This document shows positions 32,382 to 42,484 of a stretch of 64,000 nucleotides of DNA, one piece after another; position 1 is the first letter of the stretch; the number at the start of each line of letters is the position of its first letter. The notes under the pieces were generated by a model, which saw nothing but the letters and a program-made list of their open reading frames with translations, was not told the DNA's origin and searched no databases. Made by a program: the position numbers and the translations under genes. The DNA is from an uncultured Lachnospiraceae bacterium (GTDB lineage: Bacteria > Bacillota > Clostridia > Lachnospirales > Lachnospiraceae), in the NCBI GenBank assembly GCA_902783375.1, contig CACZQN010000031.1, positions 124,001 to 188,000 on the forward strand, given 5' to 3'.

Positions 32382-35288
32382 ATGAATGATTTTCTTCTGT
32401 TGATCGATGGATCAAGCCTCCTGACAACGCAGTTTTTCGGCAATCTGCCGAGGCAGATCCTGTTTGCGAAGACCCTGGAGGAAAAAGAGGCTTTCTTCGG
32501 AAAGATCATGCAGACTTCCGATGGCTTCTATACCAATGCGGTCTTCGGGTTCCTTCGGACGGTGTTCCAGATTCTGAAGGACCAGCAGCCGAAGTATCTC
32601 GCGGTCGCGTGGGATATGAGCCGGAATACGTTCCGGCGGGAGATCTACCCGGACTATAAGGGCAACCGCGGGGAGACCCTGCCGCCGCTGTCCGACCAGT
32701 TCGCCATCTGTGAGGAGGCGCTGGCGCTGCTCGGCATCCCGCAGTTTCTCTCGGAGCGGTATGAGGCGGATGACTTCTGCGGCAGTCTCGCGAAGAAGTT
32801 CGAGGCGGAAGTGCCGATCCGGATCATGACCAAAGATAACGACTATCTGCAGCTGGTGGATGATCGGACATCCCTCTGGATGATCCATTCATCTGCTGAG
32901 AAGACAGATGAACTATATCAGAAATATGGAATCGATAAGGCAGCGACGCCGGCTCCGGACCGGTGTTTTGTCTTTACGCCGGAACTGGTCAAACAGGAAT
33001 TCGGGGTAGAGCCGGTTCATGTGAATTCTCTGAAAGGGATCATGGGTGATTCCTCCGATAATATCAAGGGCGTTCCGGGCGTCGGAGAAGCCACGGCCAG
33101 AGCGCTGATCGGCTACTATGGGACGGTCGATGCCCTCTACCAGGCATTGGACGGGAAAAGTGCGGCTGAACTGGACGCGCTGAAGAAGTTCTGGAAGGAC
33201 GAACTGGGCATCAAGCGTTCACCGGTGAACTATCTGCTGAAAGAAAGCGAGACGGAGCTGGTCGGGGAGAAGTCTGCCCGCCTGTCGGAAGAACTGGCGA
33301 CAATCAAGAAGGATCTTGATTTCGGTTCTATGACCCTGGCGGATCTGCGCGTCATCCTGAACCGGGAAGAGATCGCAAGAGTTCTGGGTGCGCTTGAAAT
33401 CCGTGCCATCCAGGGGGATGTGCCGCAGGATTACCTTGCCGAGGCAGCTGCGAACGATGACCGTCTCCTGGTTCCGTACGGCTTTACCGAGGCGGAGAAG
33501 AATGCACTCTTCGGGGAAGAGGCCGAAAAACTGATGCAGGCGTTCCGCAGGAAGGCCGAGGACATACAGCTGATCCTCGAACCGGTGAAGGAAGAGACGA
33601 AGAAGGAAGTCGTGACGGTCCGTGATCCGGAAGCCTGCGATGCGGCTTTCGGAGAACTGATGGAAGGCGATGCTTCGTGCTGTGTATTCCTTTTCCGGGA
33701 TGGCCTGATTCTCTGTGAGAAGGAGAGCCGCATCTGGCATTTTGCGGAAGATCTCCCGGAAGCGCTTCTGTCAGAGAAGCTGGAAGCGCTGATTGCTGCA
33801 AAGAAAGATACCTTGTTCGGAACGGTTGACCTGAAGGAACATCTCGGGCTGTTCCGGGATATTTCATACAAAAATCTCTGTGATCTCGGTGTGATGCACT
33901 ACCTGCTGCACCCGGTGGAGAGTGATCATGGCATTGCTGCGATTCTTGCGGATGCGGAAGAAGGTGCAGCCGTTCCTGCGAACGGGAAGGAAGCTGTGTT
34001 CCGGGATGAGGATGCTGCAGCCCTCCTTGCCGCCATGGAACAAGGAATGCGGAATCTGAAAGACCAGGGCATGGAGGATCTGTATCAGACCATCGAGATG
34101 CCGCTGGTCGGCACACTCTATGAGATGGAGAAGCGGGGAATCCTGGTGGATGCGGAGAAAATCCGCACCTACGGGGAGGAACTCCAGAAGATGATCGAGG
34201 AAGATGAACAGGCGATCTATCAGGCTGCGGGCGAGACCTTCAACATCAATTCGACCAGGCAGCTCGGCGTGATCCTCTTTGAAAAACTGCATCTTCCATA
34301 TGGAAAGAAGACCAAGACCGGATATTCGACGTCGGCCGATGTCCTTGAACGGCTCCGGTATGAAGATCCGATCATCGAGAAGATTCTGCATTACCGCCAG
34401 ATTGCGAAGCTGAAGTCCACCTATACGGATGGACTGGCACACTGGATCCAGGCAGACGGCAGAATTCATTCGAAACTGAACCAGACCATCACGGCAACCG
34501 GAAGACTTTCCTCGACCGACCCGAACCTGCAGAATATACCGGTGCGGGTAGAGGCCGGAAAGAAGATCCGGAAGGCCTTTGTACCAAAGCCGGGCTATGT
34601 TTTTGTCGACGCCGATTATTCGCAGATCGAACTGCGGATCATGGCGCATATGTCGGGGGATGAAAAGCTGATTGCGGCGTATAACTCCGAACAGGACATT
34701 CACCGGATTACCGCTTCGCAGGTGTTCCACACACCATTTGACGAGGTCACAGCAGAACAGCGCCGCAACGCGAAAGCGGTCAATTTCGGCATCATCTACG
34801 GAATCAGTTCCTTCGGACTCGGGGAGAACCTCGGGATCGGGAGAAAAGAGGCCGAACAGTATATCGCGGATTATTTTGCAACCTATCCGCAGGTCAAGGA
34901 ATACCTCGATGCCCTCGTGGCATTTGCCAAAAAAGAAGGCTATGTCACGACGCTGTACGGCAGAAGACGGCCGATTCCGGAGCTGGTTTCCAACAACTAT
35001 ATGCAGCGGCAGTTCGGTGAGCGGGTGGCCATGAACTCCCCGATCCAGGGAACGGCTGCGGATATTATCAAGATCGCCATGATCCGGGTGAATGAGCGGC
35101 TGAAGCGTGAGATCCCGGATTCAAAACTCCTGCTGCAGATCCATGATGAACTGCTGGTAGAAGCGAAAGAAGAGGATGTGGAGAAGGCTGCGGCAATTCT
35201 GCGGGAAGAAATGCAGAATGCGGCCAGCTTGTCGGTACCGCTCGCTGTGGATGTGAAAACGGGAATGAACTGGTACGACGCACACTGA
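32382..35288 (+). CDS. polA: DNA polymerase I
   Basis: The 968-residue protein has an N-terminal 5'-3' exonuclease/flap nuclease domain (L-L-I-D-G-S-S near residue 6, T-K-D-N-D-Y-L, G-D-S-S-D-N-I-K-G-V-P-G-V-G) and a C-terminal family A polymerase domain. The catalytic residues are Asp745 in D-Y-S-Q-I-E-L-R and Asp922 in H-D-E-L-L-V-E-A. The middle domain lacks the D-x-E and later motifs of the 3'-5' proofreading exonuclease, as in Bacillus-type Pol I, so proofreading is probably absent. It is followed by coaE, a conserved clostridial order. Confidence 0.96.
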   Translation: MNDFLLLIDGSSLLTTQFFGNLPRQILFAKTLEEKEAFFGKIMQTSDGFYTNAVFGFLRTVFQILKDQQPKYLAVAWDMSRNTFRREIYPDYKGNRGETLPPLSDQFAICEEALALLGIPQFLSERYEADDFCGSLAKKFEAEVPIRIMTKDNDYLQLVDDRTSLWMIHSSAEKTDELYQKYGIDKAATPAPDRCFVFTPELVKQEFGVEPVHVNSLKGIMGDSSDNIKGVPGVGEATARALIGYYGTVDALYQALDGKSAAELDALKKFWKDELGIKRSPVNYLLKESETELVGEKSARLSEELATIKKDLDFGSMTLADLRVILNREEIARVLGALEIRAIQGDVPQDYLAEAAANDDRLLVPYGFTEAEKNALFGEEAEKLMQAFRRKAEDIQLILEPVKEETKKEVVTVRDPEACDAAFGELMEGDASCCVFLFRDGLILCEKESRIWHFAEDLPEALLSEKLEALIAAKKDTLFGTVDLKEHLGLFRDISYKNLCDLGVMHYLLHPVESDHGIAAILADAEEGAAVPANGKEAVFRDEDAAALLAAMEQGMRNLKDQGMEDLYQTIEMPLVGTLYEMEKRGILVDAEKIRTYGEELQKMIEEDEQAIYQAAGETFNINSTRQLGVILFEKLHLPYGKKTKTGYSTSADVLERLRYEDPIIEKILHYRQIAKLKSTYTDGLAHWIQADGRIHSKLNQTITATGRLSSTDPNLQNIPVRVEAGKKIRKAFVPKPGYVFVDADYSQIELRIMAHMSGDEKLIAAYNSEQDIHRITASQVFHTPFDEVTAEQRRNAKAVNFGIIYGISSFGLGENLGIGRKEAEQYIADYFATYPQVKEYLDALVAFAKKEGYVTTLYGRRRPIPELVSNNYMQRQFGERVAMNSPIQGTAADIIKIAMIRVNERLKREIPDSKLLLQIHDELLVEAKEEDVEKAAAILREEMQNAASLSVPLAVDVKTGMNWYDAH

Positions 35289-35329
35289 TCGGATTCTTTG
35301 AAAATGGCAGCAGGATACGGAGGAATTGC

Positions 35330-36733
35330 ATGTTCATAGGCATTACCGGTGGAATCGGCGCCGGGAAGAGCGCCGTCAGTGCTTATCTGACGGAACGATA
35401 TCAGATACCGGTCATGGATACCGATACGATCGGTCATGAGGTCATGGCAAAGGATGACGGAAGCGGAAAGGAAGGGCTCGCCTACCGGAGAATCATCGAC
35501 CATTTCGGGGAAGAGGTTCTCGGCGAGGACGGCGAGATCAACCGGAAGGTCCTCGGCGGCATTGTCTTTGCAGATGCCAATGAGCTGGAACTGCTGAATG
35601 CGATCGTGCATCCGGCGGTGGAAGAAGAGGTGAAGAACCGGCTTGCCCGCTATCAGGAGGCAGGTATTCCGATCATCGCGGTGGAAACCGCGCTGTTCAC
35701 CGAGGCAGGCTACGATCATTTCTGTGACAGAAGCTTCTACGTCCATGCAGACACGGAGGTGCGGATTGACCGGCTTCAGAAAACCAGAGGAATGAGCCGG
35801 GAGCGGGCCCTGCAGATCATGGAGGCCCAGCGGGCGGAAGAAGCATATGAAGCGCTGGCGGATGTGGTCATCGACAATTCCGGTGATCTTTCCGCCATGC
35901 ATGCTCAGGTTGACCGGGTTATCGCGCGGTATCTGGAACTGCGGCTGACACCGATCTCATCCGGGAGCAGCGGCAATGTGTCCCTGATCGAGACCGAAAC
36001 CACAGCGGTTCTGGTGGATGCGGGCATCTCCTGCAAGCGGATTGTCGCCGGACTGGAGTCCGTCTCCTGTGATCCGAAGAAGTTGTCCGCTGTCCTGATC
36101 ACGCATGAACATTCGGATCATATCAGCGGCCTCCGGGTCCTGATGAAGAAATATCCCATCACAGCGATCGGAACGGCCGGGACATTCTCATCCGGGCCGA
36201 TGGCAGGCATCGTCAAGGAGATCGGGAAGGAACGCTTCCGGGTCATCAACCCGGGCGATACCTACCGGATCGGTGATCTCCTGGTGAAGAGCTTCCGGAT
36301 CCCGCACGATGCGGCAGAACCGGTCGGTTATACATTTACCTACGGAAAGAAGAAAGTTGCGGTTTCCACGGATATCGGGGCGCCGACTGATGATATCATC
36401 CTGAATCTCAGCGGGGCGCAGGCGATCATCCTGGAGGCCAATCATGATATTCACATGCTGGAGGTCGGCAGCTATCCCTATCCGCTGAAACGGCGGATCC
36501 TCGGGGAATACGGTCACCTCTCCAATGAAAACTGCGGGAAACTGCTCAGTGCGATCTGGCACGAAGAACTGAAGACCGTGTTCCTCGGCCATCTTTCAGA
36601 GGAGAACAATTATCCGGACCTCGCTGCATATGCCGTCCGGAATATCCTCCGGGAGAACTGCAGCAGATATGAAGAATATACGAAAATTATCGTCGCGAGC
36701 CGGCATCAGCCGAGCGAGACGGCAGTTGTATAG
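35330..36733 (+). CDS. coaE: Fusion: dephospho-CoA kinase (CoaE) + WalJ/YycJ-like metallo-beta-lactamase domain
   Basis: Residues 1 to about 203 are a complete dephospho-CoA kinase, the last step of coenzyme A synthesis, with P-loop G-G-I-G-A-G-K-S (7-14). From about residue 204 the protein continues directly into a metallo-beta-lactamase-fold hydrolase. Its start, R-L-T-P-I-S-S-G-S-S-G-N, resembles the N-terminus of WalJ/YycJ proteins, and the metal motif is His259-x-His261-x-Asp263-His264. YycJ/WalJ proteins are exonuclease-like hydrolases tied to DNA repair or wall regulation in other Firmicutes. Both halves are in one frame without a stop or frameshift, so this is a true 467-residue fusion in this sequence. 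The two genes are often neighbours in related genomes. Confidence 0.9.
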   Translation: MFIGITGGIGAGKSAVSAYLTERYQIPVMDTDTIGHEVMAKDDGSGKEGLAYRRIIDHFGEEVLGEDGEINRKVLGGIVFADANELELLNAIVHPAVEEEVKNRLARYQEAGIPIIAVETALFTEAGYDHFCDRSFYVHADTEVRIDRLQKTRGMSRERALQIMEAQRAEEAYEALADVVIDNSGDLSAMHAQVDRVIARYLELRLTPISSGSSGNVSLIETETTAVLVDAGISCKRIVAGLESVSCDPKKLSAVLITHEHSDHISGLRVLMKKYPITAIGTAGTFSSGPMAGIVKEIGKERFRVINPGDTYRIGDLLVKSFRIPHDAAEPVGYTFTYGKKKVAVSTDIGAPTDDIILNLSGAQAIILEANHDIHMLEVGSYPYPLKRRILGEYGHLSNENCGKLLSAIWHEELKTVFLGHLSEENNYPDLAAYAVRNILRENCSRYEEYTKIIVASRHQPSETAVV

Positions 36734-36789
36734 AGATGCCGGGAACGATCCCGTACCGGCTGAATGAGAAAGGGATGTGGAGGAAGGAC

Positions 36790-37062
36790 ATGAAGAAAGC
36801 AGTTGTCAGTGTACTTGGCAGAGACAGCGTCGGGATTATCGCCGATGTCTGCACCTGCCTTGCGGAAAATGAAATCAATATTCTGGACATTTCCCAGACC
36901 ATCGTGGACGGTTTCTTCAACATGATGATGGTTGTGGATATCACGAACGTGGATCACCGGTTCCATGAGGTGATCGATGCGCTGGCGGAAGTCGGCCGCA
37001 GAAAAGGGGTTGAGATCCACATGCAGCGGGAAGAAATCTTCGATTCCATGCACCGGATCTGA
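36790..37062 (+). CDS. ACT domain protein (UPF0237)
   Basis: The 90-residue protein is a single ACT domain of the UPF0237 type: K-A-V-V-S-V-L-G-R-D-S-V-G-I-I-A at the start and I-N-I-L-D-I-S-Q-T-I further on. ACT domains bind small ligands such as amino acids. It pairs with the UPF0210 gene 12 bases downstream, an arrangement conserved across bacteria, although the joint role is unknown. The ATG at 36790 has GGAGGAAGG upstream. Confidence 0.9.
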   Translation: MKKAVVSVLGRDSVGIIADVCTCLAENEINILDISQTIVDGFFNMMMVVDITNVDHRFHEVIDALAEVGRRKGVEIHMQREEIFDSMHRI

Positions 37063-37074
37063 AGGGAAGGCGAT

Positions 37075-38451
37075 ATGATTCAATCTTTGATAACGGCGAC
37101 GGAAGTCAATGAGACTAACCAGATGATCCGGCACGAGAACCTCGATGTGCGGACAATCACCATGGGCATCAGTCTGCTTGACTGCATCCGTTCGGATATG
37201 GATGAGACCTGCACACAGGTTTACGATAAGATCACCCGGACAGCCAGCCGGCTGGTCCCGGTGGGCCAGGAAATCGAGAAGGAGTTCGGGATTCCGATCG
37301 TCAATAAGCGGATCTCCGTGACACCGGCCGCGCTGATCGGCGGGGCTTCGGCGAAATCACCGGAGGACTTTGTGAAGCTGGCGAAGGCACTCGACCGTGC
37401 TGCACAGGCAACCGGCGTGAACTTCATCGGCGGCTTCTCGGCGCTGGTTCCGAAGGGCGCAACGCATGCGGATGAGATGCTGATGGAATCGATCCCGGAA
37501 GCGCTTGCGGTGACGGAGCGCGTCTGTTCTTCAGTCAATCTGGCTTCCACGAAGGCCGGCATGAATATGGACGCGGTGCGGAAGATGGGAGAGATCATCG
37601 TCCGTACGGCAGAGCGGACCGCGGACCGCGGCTCGATCGGCTGCGCGAAGCTTGTGGTCTTCTGCAATGCACCGGATGACAACCCGTTCATGGCGGGTGC
37701 TTTTCATGGCGTGACCGAGGCGGATACGATCATCAATGTCGGTGTCTCAGGACCGGGCGTTGTGAAGACGGCCCTGGAATCCGCACACGGCGTTGATTTC
37801 GGGGAACTCTGTGAGATCATCAAAAAGACAGCATTTAAGATCACGCGTGTCGGCCAGCTGGTGGCACAGGAAGCGTCGAAGAGACTGGCGGTCCCGTTCG
37901 GAATCGTCGATCTGTCCCTCGCACCGACACCGGCCGTGGGCGACAGCATTGCGGATATTTTCCGGGAAATGGGCCTGGAACAGGCCGGTGCACCCGGGAC
38001 AACGGCTGCCCTTGCACTCCTGAATGACCAGGTGAAAAAGGGCGGCGTCATGGCGTCTTCCTACGTCGGCGGCCTGTCCGGTGCCTTTATCCCGGTCAGC
38101 GAGGACCAGGGAATGATTCAGGCGGCACAGTGCGGGGCGCTGACGCTTGAAAAGCTGGAAGCGATGACCTGTGTCTGCTCCGTAGGTCTGGATATGATTG
38201 CTATTCCGGGCGATACCAGTGCAGCGACGATCTCGGGCATCATTGCCGATGAGATGGCGATCGGCATGGTCAACCAGAAGACGACAGCAGCCCGCCTGAT
38301 CCCGGTGATCGGCGGCAAGGTCGGTGATATGGTTGAATTCGGCGGTCTGCTTGGCTATGCCCCGGTCATGCCGGTCAACGGATATCACTGTGATGCATTT
38401 ATCGGAAGAGGCGGCCGGATTCCGGCACCGATTCACTCCTTCAAGAACTGA
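37075..38451 (+). CDS. UPF0210 (PFL/DUF711 family) protein
   Basis: The 458-residue protein matches UPF0210 proteins, with the N-terminal [14 protein letters not shown], the central [13 protein letters not shown] and the C-terminal [20 protein letters not shown]. The family has structural similarity to pyruvate formate-lyase-like barrels, but no activity is assigned. It forms a two-gene unit with the ACT protein. Confidence 0.9.
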   Translation: MIQSLITATEVNETNQMIRHENLDVRTITMGISLLDCIRSDMDETCTQVYDKITRTASRLVPVGQEIEKEFGIPIVNKRISVTPAALIGGASAKSPEDFVKLAKALDRAAQATGVNFIGGFSALVPKGATHADEMLMESIPEALAVTERVCSSVNLASTKAGMNMDAVRKMGEIIVRTAERTADRGSIGCAKLVVFCNAPDDNPFMAGAFHGVTEADTIINVGVSGPGVVKTALESAHGVDFGELCEIIKKTAFKITRVGQLVAQEASKRLAVPFGIVDLSLAPTPAVGDSIADIFREMGLEQAGAPGTTAALALLNDQVKKGGVMASSYVGGLSGAFIPVSEDQGMIQAAQCGALTLEKLEAMTCVCSVGLDMIAIPGDTSAATISGIIADEMAIGMVNQKTTAARLIPVIGGKVGDMVEFGGLLGYAPVMPVNGYHCDAFIGRGGRIPAPIHSFKN

Positions 38452-38480
38452 CGAATCTGTAACATTAATCGAGTTGATAC

Positions 38481-39596
38481 ATGGAAGATAATAAGAAGAA
38501 AAGATGGTACCAGCGGATTCCGCTCTGGATCCGGATCGTGATCTGCGTTCTGCTGGCAGTTGTGATTGCGCTTGCGCTCTATGTGAATTCCCTGTTGGAC
38601 AGCGTAACCACGGATTTTGAAACAACGAATACAGCCAGGGGGGAAGAGATCTTTGAGGGAGACAGTGATCTGACGAGCGAGGATTCTGCGATCGAAGCAT
38701 CTGAGATTGCCTTTGAGGAGACACCGGAGCCCACGGAAAAGGTGGTCGGTGTCGTCAATCTGCTGCTGGTGGGAATTGAAGCCCTCTTTGAAGATGATGA
38801 TAGCCAGGGACGTACGGACTCCGTCATGATCGTGACCCTGAACTTTGACAAGGGCACAATGGGCGTGACCTCCCTGATGCGGGATATGTATGTGCCGATC
38901 CCGGGATATCTCGATAACCGGCTGAATGCATCCTTCGGCATGGGCGGAATTCCGCTGCTCAGGCAGACGGTGGAGCAGGATTTCGGCGTGATGCTCGACG
39001 GTGTCGTGACGGTGAACTTCTCCGGCTTTCAGGACATCATCGATTCCATGGGAGGGATCGAGATCACCCTGACGGAAGATGAAGCCTATTACCTGAATCA
39101 CACGAACTACATCTCCAAGAGAAAGAACCGCAATGTGGTGCCGGGAACGCAGATTCTGAACGGCAATCAGGCGCTTGGCTACATGCGGATCCGGTATGTG
39201 GAAACCGCGGACGGAACCCGGGACGATTTCGGACGGACCCAGCGGCAGAGGACGCTGATGACGGCGGTGTTTGACCGCTTTAAGAACCAGTCGGCGACCG
39301 ACCTGATCCAGACTGCGACCACGATGATGAAATACATCAAGACGGACCTGTCGAAGACGGAGATTCTGCAGTACGTGTCGGATTTTGCAAGTATCCGGGT
39401 GGATGAACTGCAGACGAACCGGCTGCCGGTCAACGGAAGCTTCTCGGATGAGACCGTCGAGCGGAACGGTGTCAAGATGCGCGTCATGGTTCCGAATCTG
39501 CTGACCAATGCACGTGCCCTTCACGATTTCATCTATGGCGCAGATCCGGAAGAACTGCGGCAGAATTACCCGTTCGGACATCTGGATGCAGAATGA
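38481..39596 (+). CDS. LytR-CpsA-Psr (LCP) family cell-wall glycopolymer ligase
   Basis: LCP proteins attach teichoic acids or other glycopolymers to peptidoglycan at the outer membrane face. The 371-residue protein has a basic cytoplasmic tip, one membrane helix (about residues 16-36), an acidic Ser/Thr/Glu spacer and the LCP domain. The domain contains R-T-D-S-V-M-I-V, S-L-M-R-D-M-Y-V-P-I-P and R-I-R-Y, with the phosphate-binding arginines expected there. No good ribosome-binding site is visible before the ATG. Confidence 0.9.
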   Translation: MEDNKKKRWYQRIPLWIRIVICVLLAVVIALALYVNSLLDSVTTDFETTNTARGEEIFEGDSDLTSEDSAIEASEIAFEETPEPTEKVVGVVNLLLVGIEALFEDDDSQGRTDSVMIVTLNFDKGTMGVTSLMRDMYVPIPGYLDNRLNASFGMGGIPLLRQTVEQDFGVMLDGVVTVNFSGFQDIIDSMGGIEITLTEDEAYYLNHTNYISKRKNRNVVPGTQILNGNQALGYMRIRYVETADGTRDDFGRTQRQRTLMTAVFDRFKNQSATDLIQTATTMMKYIKTDLSKTEILQYVSDFASIRVDELQTNRLPVNGSFSDETVERNGVKMRVMVPNLLTNARALHDFIYGADPEELRQNYPFGHLDAE

Positions 39597-39632
39597 GTGT
39601 AGCATTGTAATGGAACACATGGAGGAGTTTGC

Positions 39633-41048
39633 ATGGCATTGAATCTGCCGGAGACTTTTACAGAGAGGATCCGGACCCAGCTGGGCGAGGACGATTATCA
39701 GCGGTTCCTAGCGTCTTATGAGCAGGGATCACTGGCCGGAATCCGGCTGAACCGCCTGAAGATCACGCCGGAAGAGTGGGCGGAGATCGACCCGTGGGGG
39801 CTTCAGCCGATCCCGTGGATTGATAACGGATACTATTATGATCCGGAGAGAATCAGTCCCGCGAAACATCCATATTATTTCGCGGGTCTTTACTATATTC
39901 AGGAACCGAGTGCAATGACCCCGGCAAATGTCCTGCCTGTCACGCCGGGGGACCGTGTGCTGGACCTCTGCGCGGCGCCGGGCGGAAAAACGACGGAACT
40001 TGGCGCGAAGCTTGGCGGGCAGGGAGTACTCGTCACCAATGATATCAGTGCAACCAGGGCAAAAGCACTCGTCAAGAATGTCGGCGTGTTCGGCATCCGG
40101 AATGCGCTGGTTGTTTCAGAAGAACCGCAGAAACTGGCCCAGGTCTTTCCAGGATATTTCGATAAGATCCTGATCGATGCACCGTGTTCCGGGGAAGGGA
40201 TGTTCCGGCGGGAACCGGTGATCATGAAGAACTGGGAGCAGTATGGTACCGGCTACTACGCGGACCTGCAGCGCCAGATTGTGAAAGAGGCGCTGAAGAT
40301 GCTCAGGCCTGGCGGTATGCTGCTGTATTCGACCTGTACCTTTTCGCCGGAGGAAGACGAGGGAACCGTCTCGTATATGTTGGGACTGGATCCCGGTCTG
40401 CATGTGATGCCGGTAACTTCCTGGTATGACGGATTCGATCATGGGCATCCGGAATGGGTGAATGGCCCGGAAGAACTGAAGAACTGTGTCCGGATCTGGC
40501 CGCACCGGATGGGCGGCGAAGGACATTTCCTGGCGCTGCTGGTAAAAGACGGTGCAGAATCCGGGAAGCGGCTTTCCGGAAGAGGAACGGCGAGAGGTCT
40601 GAAACTCACTGCAGATGAAAAGACCCTGTTCGAGGCCTATGGCCTGACGGCGCCTGAGATGGAGCGGCTGCAGCTCGTCGGCGAGAAGATGTACCTGGTC
40701 CCGGAGGGACTCCCGGAGATCCGCGGCCTGCGGGTCCTGCGGAATGGCCTCTATGTGGGGGATCGCAAGAAGGGACGGTTTGAATTCGCGGAACCATTTG
40801 CCATGTCGCTTGCGATGCAGGATGTGCCGCATTATCTCGGCCTTTCCATCGATGACCCGAATGTGATCCGCTATCTGAAGTGTGAGACGATCGAGGTGCC
40901 GGACGGCAGTGAAGAGGTGCTGCGGAATGATTCCGATGTGGATGCCGGCAACTATCTGATCGGCGTTGGGAAATATCCGCTCGGCTTCGGCAAGAAGCAG
41001 GGAGAGACAATCAAGAATAAATATTTCCACGGCTGGAGATGGATGTAA
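39633..41048 (+). CDS. RsmF-like NOL1/NOP2/Sun RNA cytosine-C5 methyltransferase
   Basis: The 471-residue protein has an N-terminal RNA-binding part, an S-adenosylmethionine methyltransferase domain (V-L-D-L-C-A-A-P-G-G-K-T), the two m5C-methylase cysteines Cys185 (P-C-S-G-E-G-M-F) and Cys235 (S-T-C-T-F), and a C-terminal PUA-like domain as in RsmF. It should make 5-methylcytosine in 16S rRNA; the exact position cannot be told from sequence alone. GGAGG precedes the ATG and an S4-type pseudouridine synthase follows. Confidence 0.9.
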   Translation: MALNLPETFTERIRTQLGEDDYQRFLASYEQGSLAGIRLNRLKITPEEWAEIDPWGLQPIPWIDNGYYYDPERISPAKHPYYFAGLYYIQEPSAMTPANVLPVTPGDRVLDLCAAPGGKTTELGAKLGGQGVLVTNDISATRAKALVKNVGVFGIRNALVVSEEPQKLAQVFPGYFDKILIDAPCSGEGMFRREPVIMKNWEQYGTGYYADLQRQIVKEALKMLRPGGMLLYSTCTFSPEEDEGTVSYMLGLDPGLHVMPVTSWYDGFDHGHPEWVNGPEELKNCVRIWPHRMGGEGHFLALLVKDGAESGKRLSGRGTARGLKLTADEKTLFEAYGLTAPEMERLQLVGEKMYLVPEGLPEIRGLRVLRNGLYVGDRKKGRFEFAEPFAMSLAMQDVPHYLGLSIDDPNVIRYLKCETIEVPDGSEEVLRNDSDVDAGNYLIGVGKYPLGFGKKQGETIKNKYFHGWRWM

Positions 41049-41063
41049 GAATCGGAGGAAACG

Positions 41064-41843
41064 ATGGCAAAGGCAGGAGAGACCGGTAAAAAGATCCGGC
41101 TCGACCGTTTTCTGGTGGACAGTGCAGGCGTCTCGAGAAATGAGGCGAAGCAGCTGATCCGCGGCGGACGGGTGTGGATCGGAACGGAAGCGGAGACAGA
41201 TCCCGGCGCGAAGATTCTGCCGGGGGTTGATCCGGTGCTGATCGACGGCACGCCGGTCCATTTTCAGAAATTCTACTACTATCTGATGAACAAACCTGCA
41301 GGGGTCATCACATCGACCGAAAAAGGTCCACAGAAGACGGTCCTGGATGTCCTGCGGGAGATCCTGGCAGAGCGGGAAGAGGACTGCCCGCATTTCGACA
41401 AATTATCACCGGTGGGCCGGCTTGATAAGGACACCGAGGGACTGCTGGTGCTGACGGATGACGGGGCGATGCTCCACAGGCTGCTGGCACCGGGAAAGCA
41501 TGTCCCGAAGGTCTATGAGGCGCTGGTTGCGGGAACACTTGATGAGACTGCTGTAAAATCATTCCGGAACGGACTGGATCTTGGAGACTTCACCAGTGCG
41601 CCTGCGGAACTGGTGATCGGGGAACGGGAGACTGAAGGCGTCCGTGTCCGGGTTCGGATCACCGAGGGAAAGTTCCACCAGGTGAAACGGATGTTTGAGG
41701 CCGTCGGCTGTCAGGTGCTGACCCTGAAGCGGATCCGCATGGGAGATCTGGATCTTCCGGAGGATCTCCGTACCGGGGATGCAAGGCCGATGCGTGAAGA
41801 AGAACTGGCTCTGCTGCAGATGCAGGGAGCAGCAGATCAATAA
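41064..41843 (+). CDS. RsuA/RluB/RluF-family pseudouridine synthase
   Basis: The 259-residue protein has an N-terminal S4 domain (about residues 8-65: I-R-L-D-R-F-L-V-D-S-A-G-V-S-R-N-E-A) and a catalytic domain with V-G-R-L-D-K-D-T-E-G-L-L, which holds the catalytic aspartate. The T-E-G form rather than T-S-G, and K-F-H-Q-V-K-R-M, place it in the RsuA/RluB/E/F group. Whether it acts on 16S or 23S rRNA cannot be decided here. Confidence 0.92.
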   Translation: MAKAGETGKKIRLDRFLVDSAGVSRNEAKQLIRGGRVWIGTEAETDPGAKILPGVDPVLIDGTPVHFQKFYYYLMNKPAGVITSTEKGPQKTVLDVLREILAEREEDCPHFDKLSPVGRLDKDTEGLLVLTDDGAMLHRLLAPGKHVPKVYEALVAGTLDETAVKSFRNGLDLGDFTSAPAELVIGERETEGVRVRVRITEGKFHQVKRMFEAVGCQVLTLKRIRMGDLDLPEDLRTGDARPMREEELALLQMQGAADQ

Positions 41844-41858
41844 GGGAGGATACAGGCA

Positions 41859-42473
41859 TTGTTTAATCTGAATTGCCGGAAGATGGATGCGCAGTATCTG
41901 GCTGCCAGAAAGAAACAGCTGGTGCTGCTGACCTTGCGGAGCATCGTCGCCGGCGTCCTGATATTTCTGATCGGACTGGCGCTGAATAAGGGCGATGTCA
42001 GGAATATCTTCACAGTCGTCGCGGTTCTATTTGTACTCCCGATGGCGAGAAGCCTGACGGAACTGATCATGCTGTTCCCCCATCATTCCTTCTCTGCGGA
42101 GAAGAAGCAGAAAGCCGGGGAACGGGCCGAAGGCGCGGGCCTCATTCTGTATGATATGGTCTTTACCAACAAGGACCGGGCCATGCACCTCGACCTCATG
42201 GGCATCTTCCCAGGCAAGGTGATCGGCCTGATCGAAAAGCCCGCACAGGCGGACGAGAAGAAGCTGAAAAAGCACCAGGCAGAGATGAAGGCGGCAAAGG
42301 AAGCCATCGATACACATCTGAAGAACCAGGCATACCGACAGAAGATCGTCCTGTATGAAGACTTCGGCCAGTTCATGAAGGCAATCCCGGACGGGCAGAC
42401 ACACGCCTGCGACGAAGAACAGCTTGCAGAACTCGAAGCCTTCCGGGAGTCTATAGAGTACATGATCATATAA
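41859..42473 (+). CDS. Hypothetical membrane protein
   Basis: The 204-residue protein has a short cytoplasmic start, two membrane helices (about residues 22-43 and 48-67) and a charged, Lys/Glu/Gln-rich cytosolic region. I do not recognise the family. It starts at a TTG (41859) with GGAGGA eight bases upstream. It sits between two pseudouridine synthase genes, with 15 and 11 base gaps, so it is co-transcribed with RNA-modification genes, but nothing in it suggests an RNA role. Confidence 0.7.
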   Translation: MFNLNCRKMDAQYLAARKKQLVLLTLRSIVAGVLIFLIGLALNKGDVRNIFTVVAVLFVLPMARSLTELIMLFPHHSFSAEKKQKAGERAEGAGLILYDMVFTNKDRAMHLDLMGIFPGKVIGLIEKPAQADEKKLKKHQAEMKAAKEAIDTHLKNQAYRQKIVLYEDFGQFMKAIPDGQTHACDEEQLAELEAFRESIEYMII

Positions 42474-42484
42474 AAGGAATAAAC

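Noticed and set aside
35900-35970. Frameshift or sequencing error joining coaE and the hydrolase
   Set aside because: Both domains are in the same frame with no shift needed. An error would have to remove both a stop and a start, so a genuine fusion is simpler, though resequencing would settle it.
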